From positions 8,964,001 to 9,028,000 of the forward strand of contig NZ_CP114040.1 of the NCBI RefSeq assembly GCF_026965555.1: a stretch of 64,000 bases of DNA. The letters run 5' to 3'. A model generated the notes under the pieces. It saw only the letters and a program-made list of their open reading frames with translations. It made no database searches and was not told the origin of the DNA. The DNA is from Nannocystis punicea (GTDB lineage: Bacteria > Myxococcota_A > Polyangia > Nannocystales > Nannocystaceae). The stretch's first letter is position 1. Every line of letters begins with the position of its first letter. The position numbers and the translations under genes are program-made. Positions 63,951-64,000 of this stretch are shown here, piece by piece.

Positions 63951-63971
63951 CTGTCCGAATGGACAGCTTTT
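63951..63971 (+). terminator. CTGTCC-GAAT-GGACAG hairpin with T-run
   Basis: A perfect 6-bp stem CTGTCC/GGACAG with a 4-nt loop is followed by CTTTT: an intrinsic-terminator-like structure 27 bp beyond the S9 peptidase stop. It is the same hairpin type as the interspersed family at 13.0, 31.25 and 53.6 kb. Confidence 0.7.
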
Positions 63972-64000
63972 AAATTGTCCGGGATGCGCCGACGGCAGCC

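Overview
The window is very GC-rich DNA from a myxobacterium, most probably of the Nannocystis/Plesiocystis type. This is inferred from the Hanks-type Ser/Thr kinases with giant TPR tails, the many secreted lipoproteins with Ser/Thr-rich linkers and Cys-rich or propeller modules, an ADYC-motif lipoprotein, SBBP repeats, and the dense mixture of small divergent regulator/enzyme pairs. No rRNA, tRNA, CRISPR array or phage module was seen. Because GC is so high, long antisense open frames occur everywhere; only frames with protein-like content are listed.

Layout. 1-4.9 kb: a truncated PAS sensor, then a tight minus-strand operon encoding a class II terpene cyclase, a class I terpene synthase and a cytochrome P450, i.e. 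a compact terpenoid pathway. 6-10.6 kb: a CPA2 antiporter and two short-chain dehydrogenases, one with a Tat-type leader. 11.4-16.2 kb: an Hsp70/YegD-like ATPase converging on a 1049-residue TPR kinase; between them lies a small array of about 100-125 bp repeats containing a decayed copy of the kinase 3' end. 16.5-20.8 kb: ADYC lipoprotein, a membrane-anchored unknown, a FemAB/CelD-like acyltransferase and a transposase relic. 20.8-23.9 kb: a TetR/EthD divergent pair split by a complete-looking group II intron placed just upstream of the tetR start. 24-33.8 kb: kelch-like lipoprotein, MFS/LysR pair, small lipoproteins, a nucleotidyltransferase-like protein, and an alcohol dehydrogenase/LysR pair. 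34-39.4 kb: class C beta-lactamase-like hydrolase, an HpnE/desaturase-like flavoprotein divergent from an SRPBCC protein, VOC/AraC genes, and a DUF6892-like protein. 39.5-41.8 kb: TetR divergent from a soluble P450 plus its ferredoxin, with tandem palindromic operators. 42-46.2 kb: secreted beta-helix lipoprotein and a TPR-like membrane protein divergent from a third Ser/Thr kinase. 46.2-49.4 kb: an EthR-like regulator and an SDR in one operon, divergent from an EthA-like Baeyer-Villiger monooxygenase, with an EthR-type operator between. 49.4-53.4 kb: TPR protein, lipoproteins, carotenoid oxygenase. 53.6-64 kb: a second giant TPR kinase, secreted lipoproteins, an SBBP-repeat protein and a secreted S9 peptidase ending in a hairpin terminator.

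How the genes fit together. Most of the window is accessory catabolic, secondary-metabolic and cell-surface coding sequence organised as self-contained regulator/enzyme divergons. The parts most worth following are the three-gene terpenoid operon with an altered class II acid motif, the EthA/EthR-SDR locus, the intron-split TetR/EthD switch, and a family of GGACATGT/TGTCC hairpins that sits at the 3' ends of at least four genes here, including both giant kinases.
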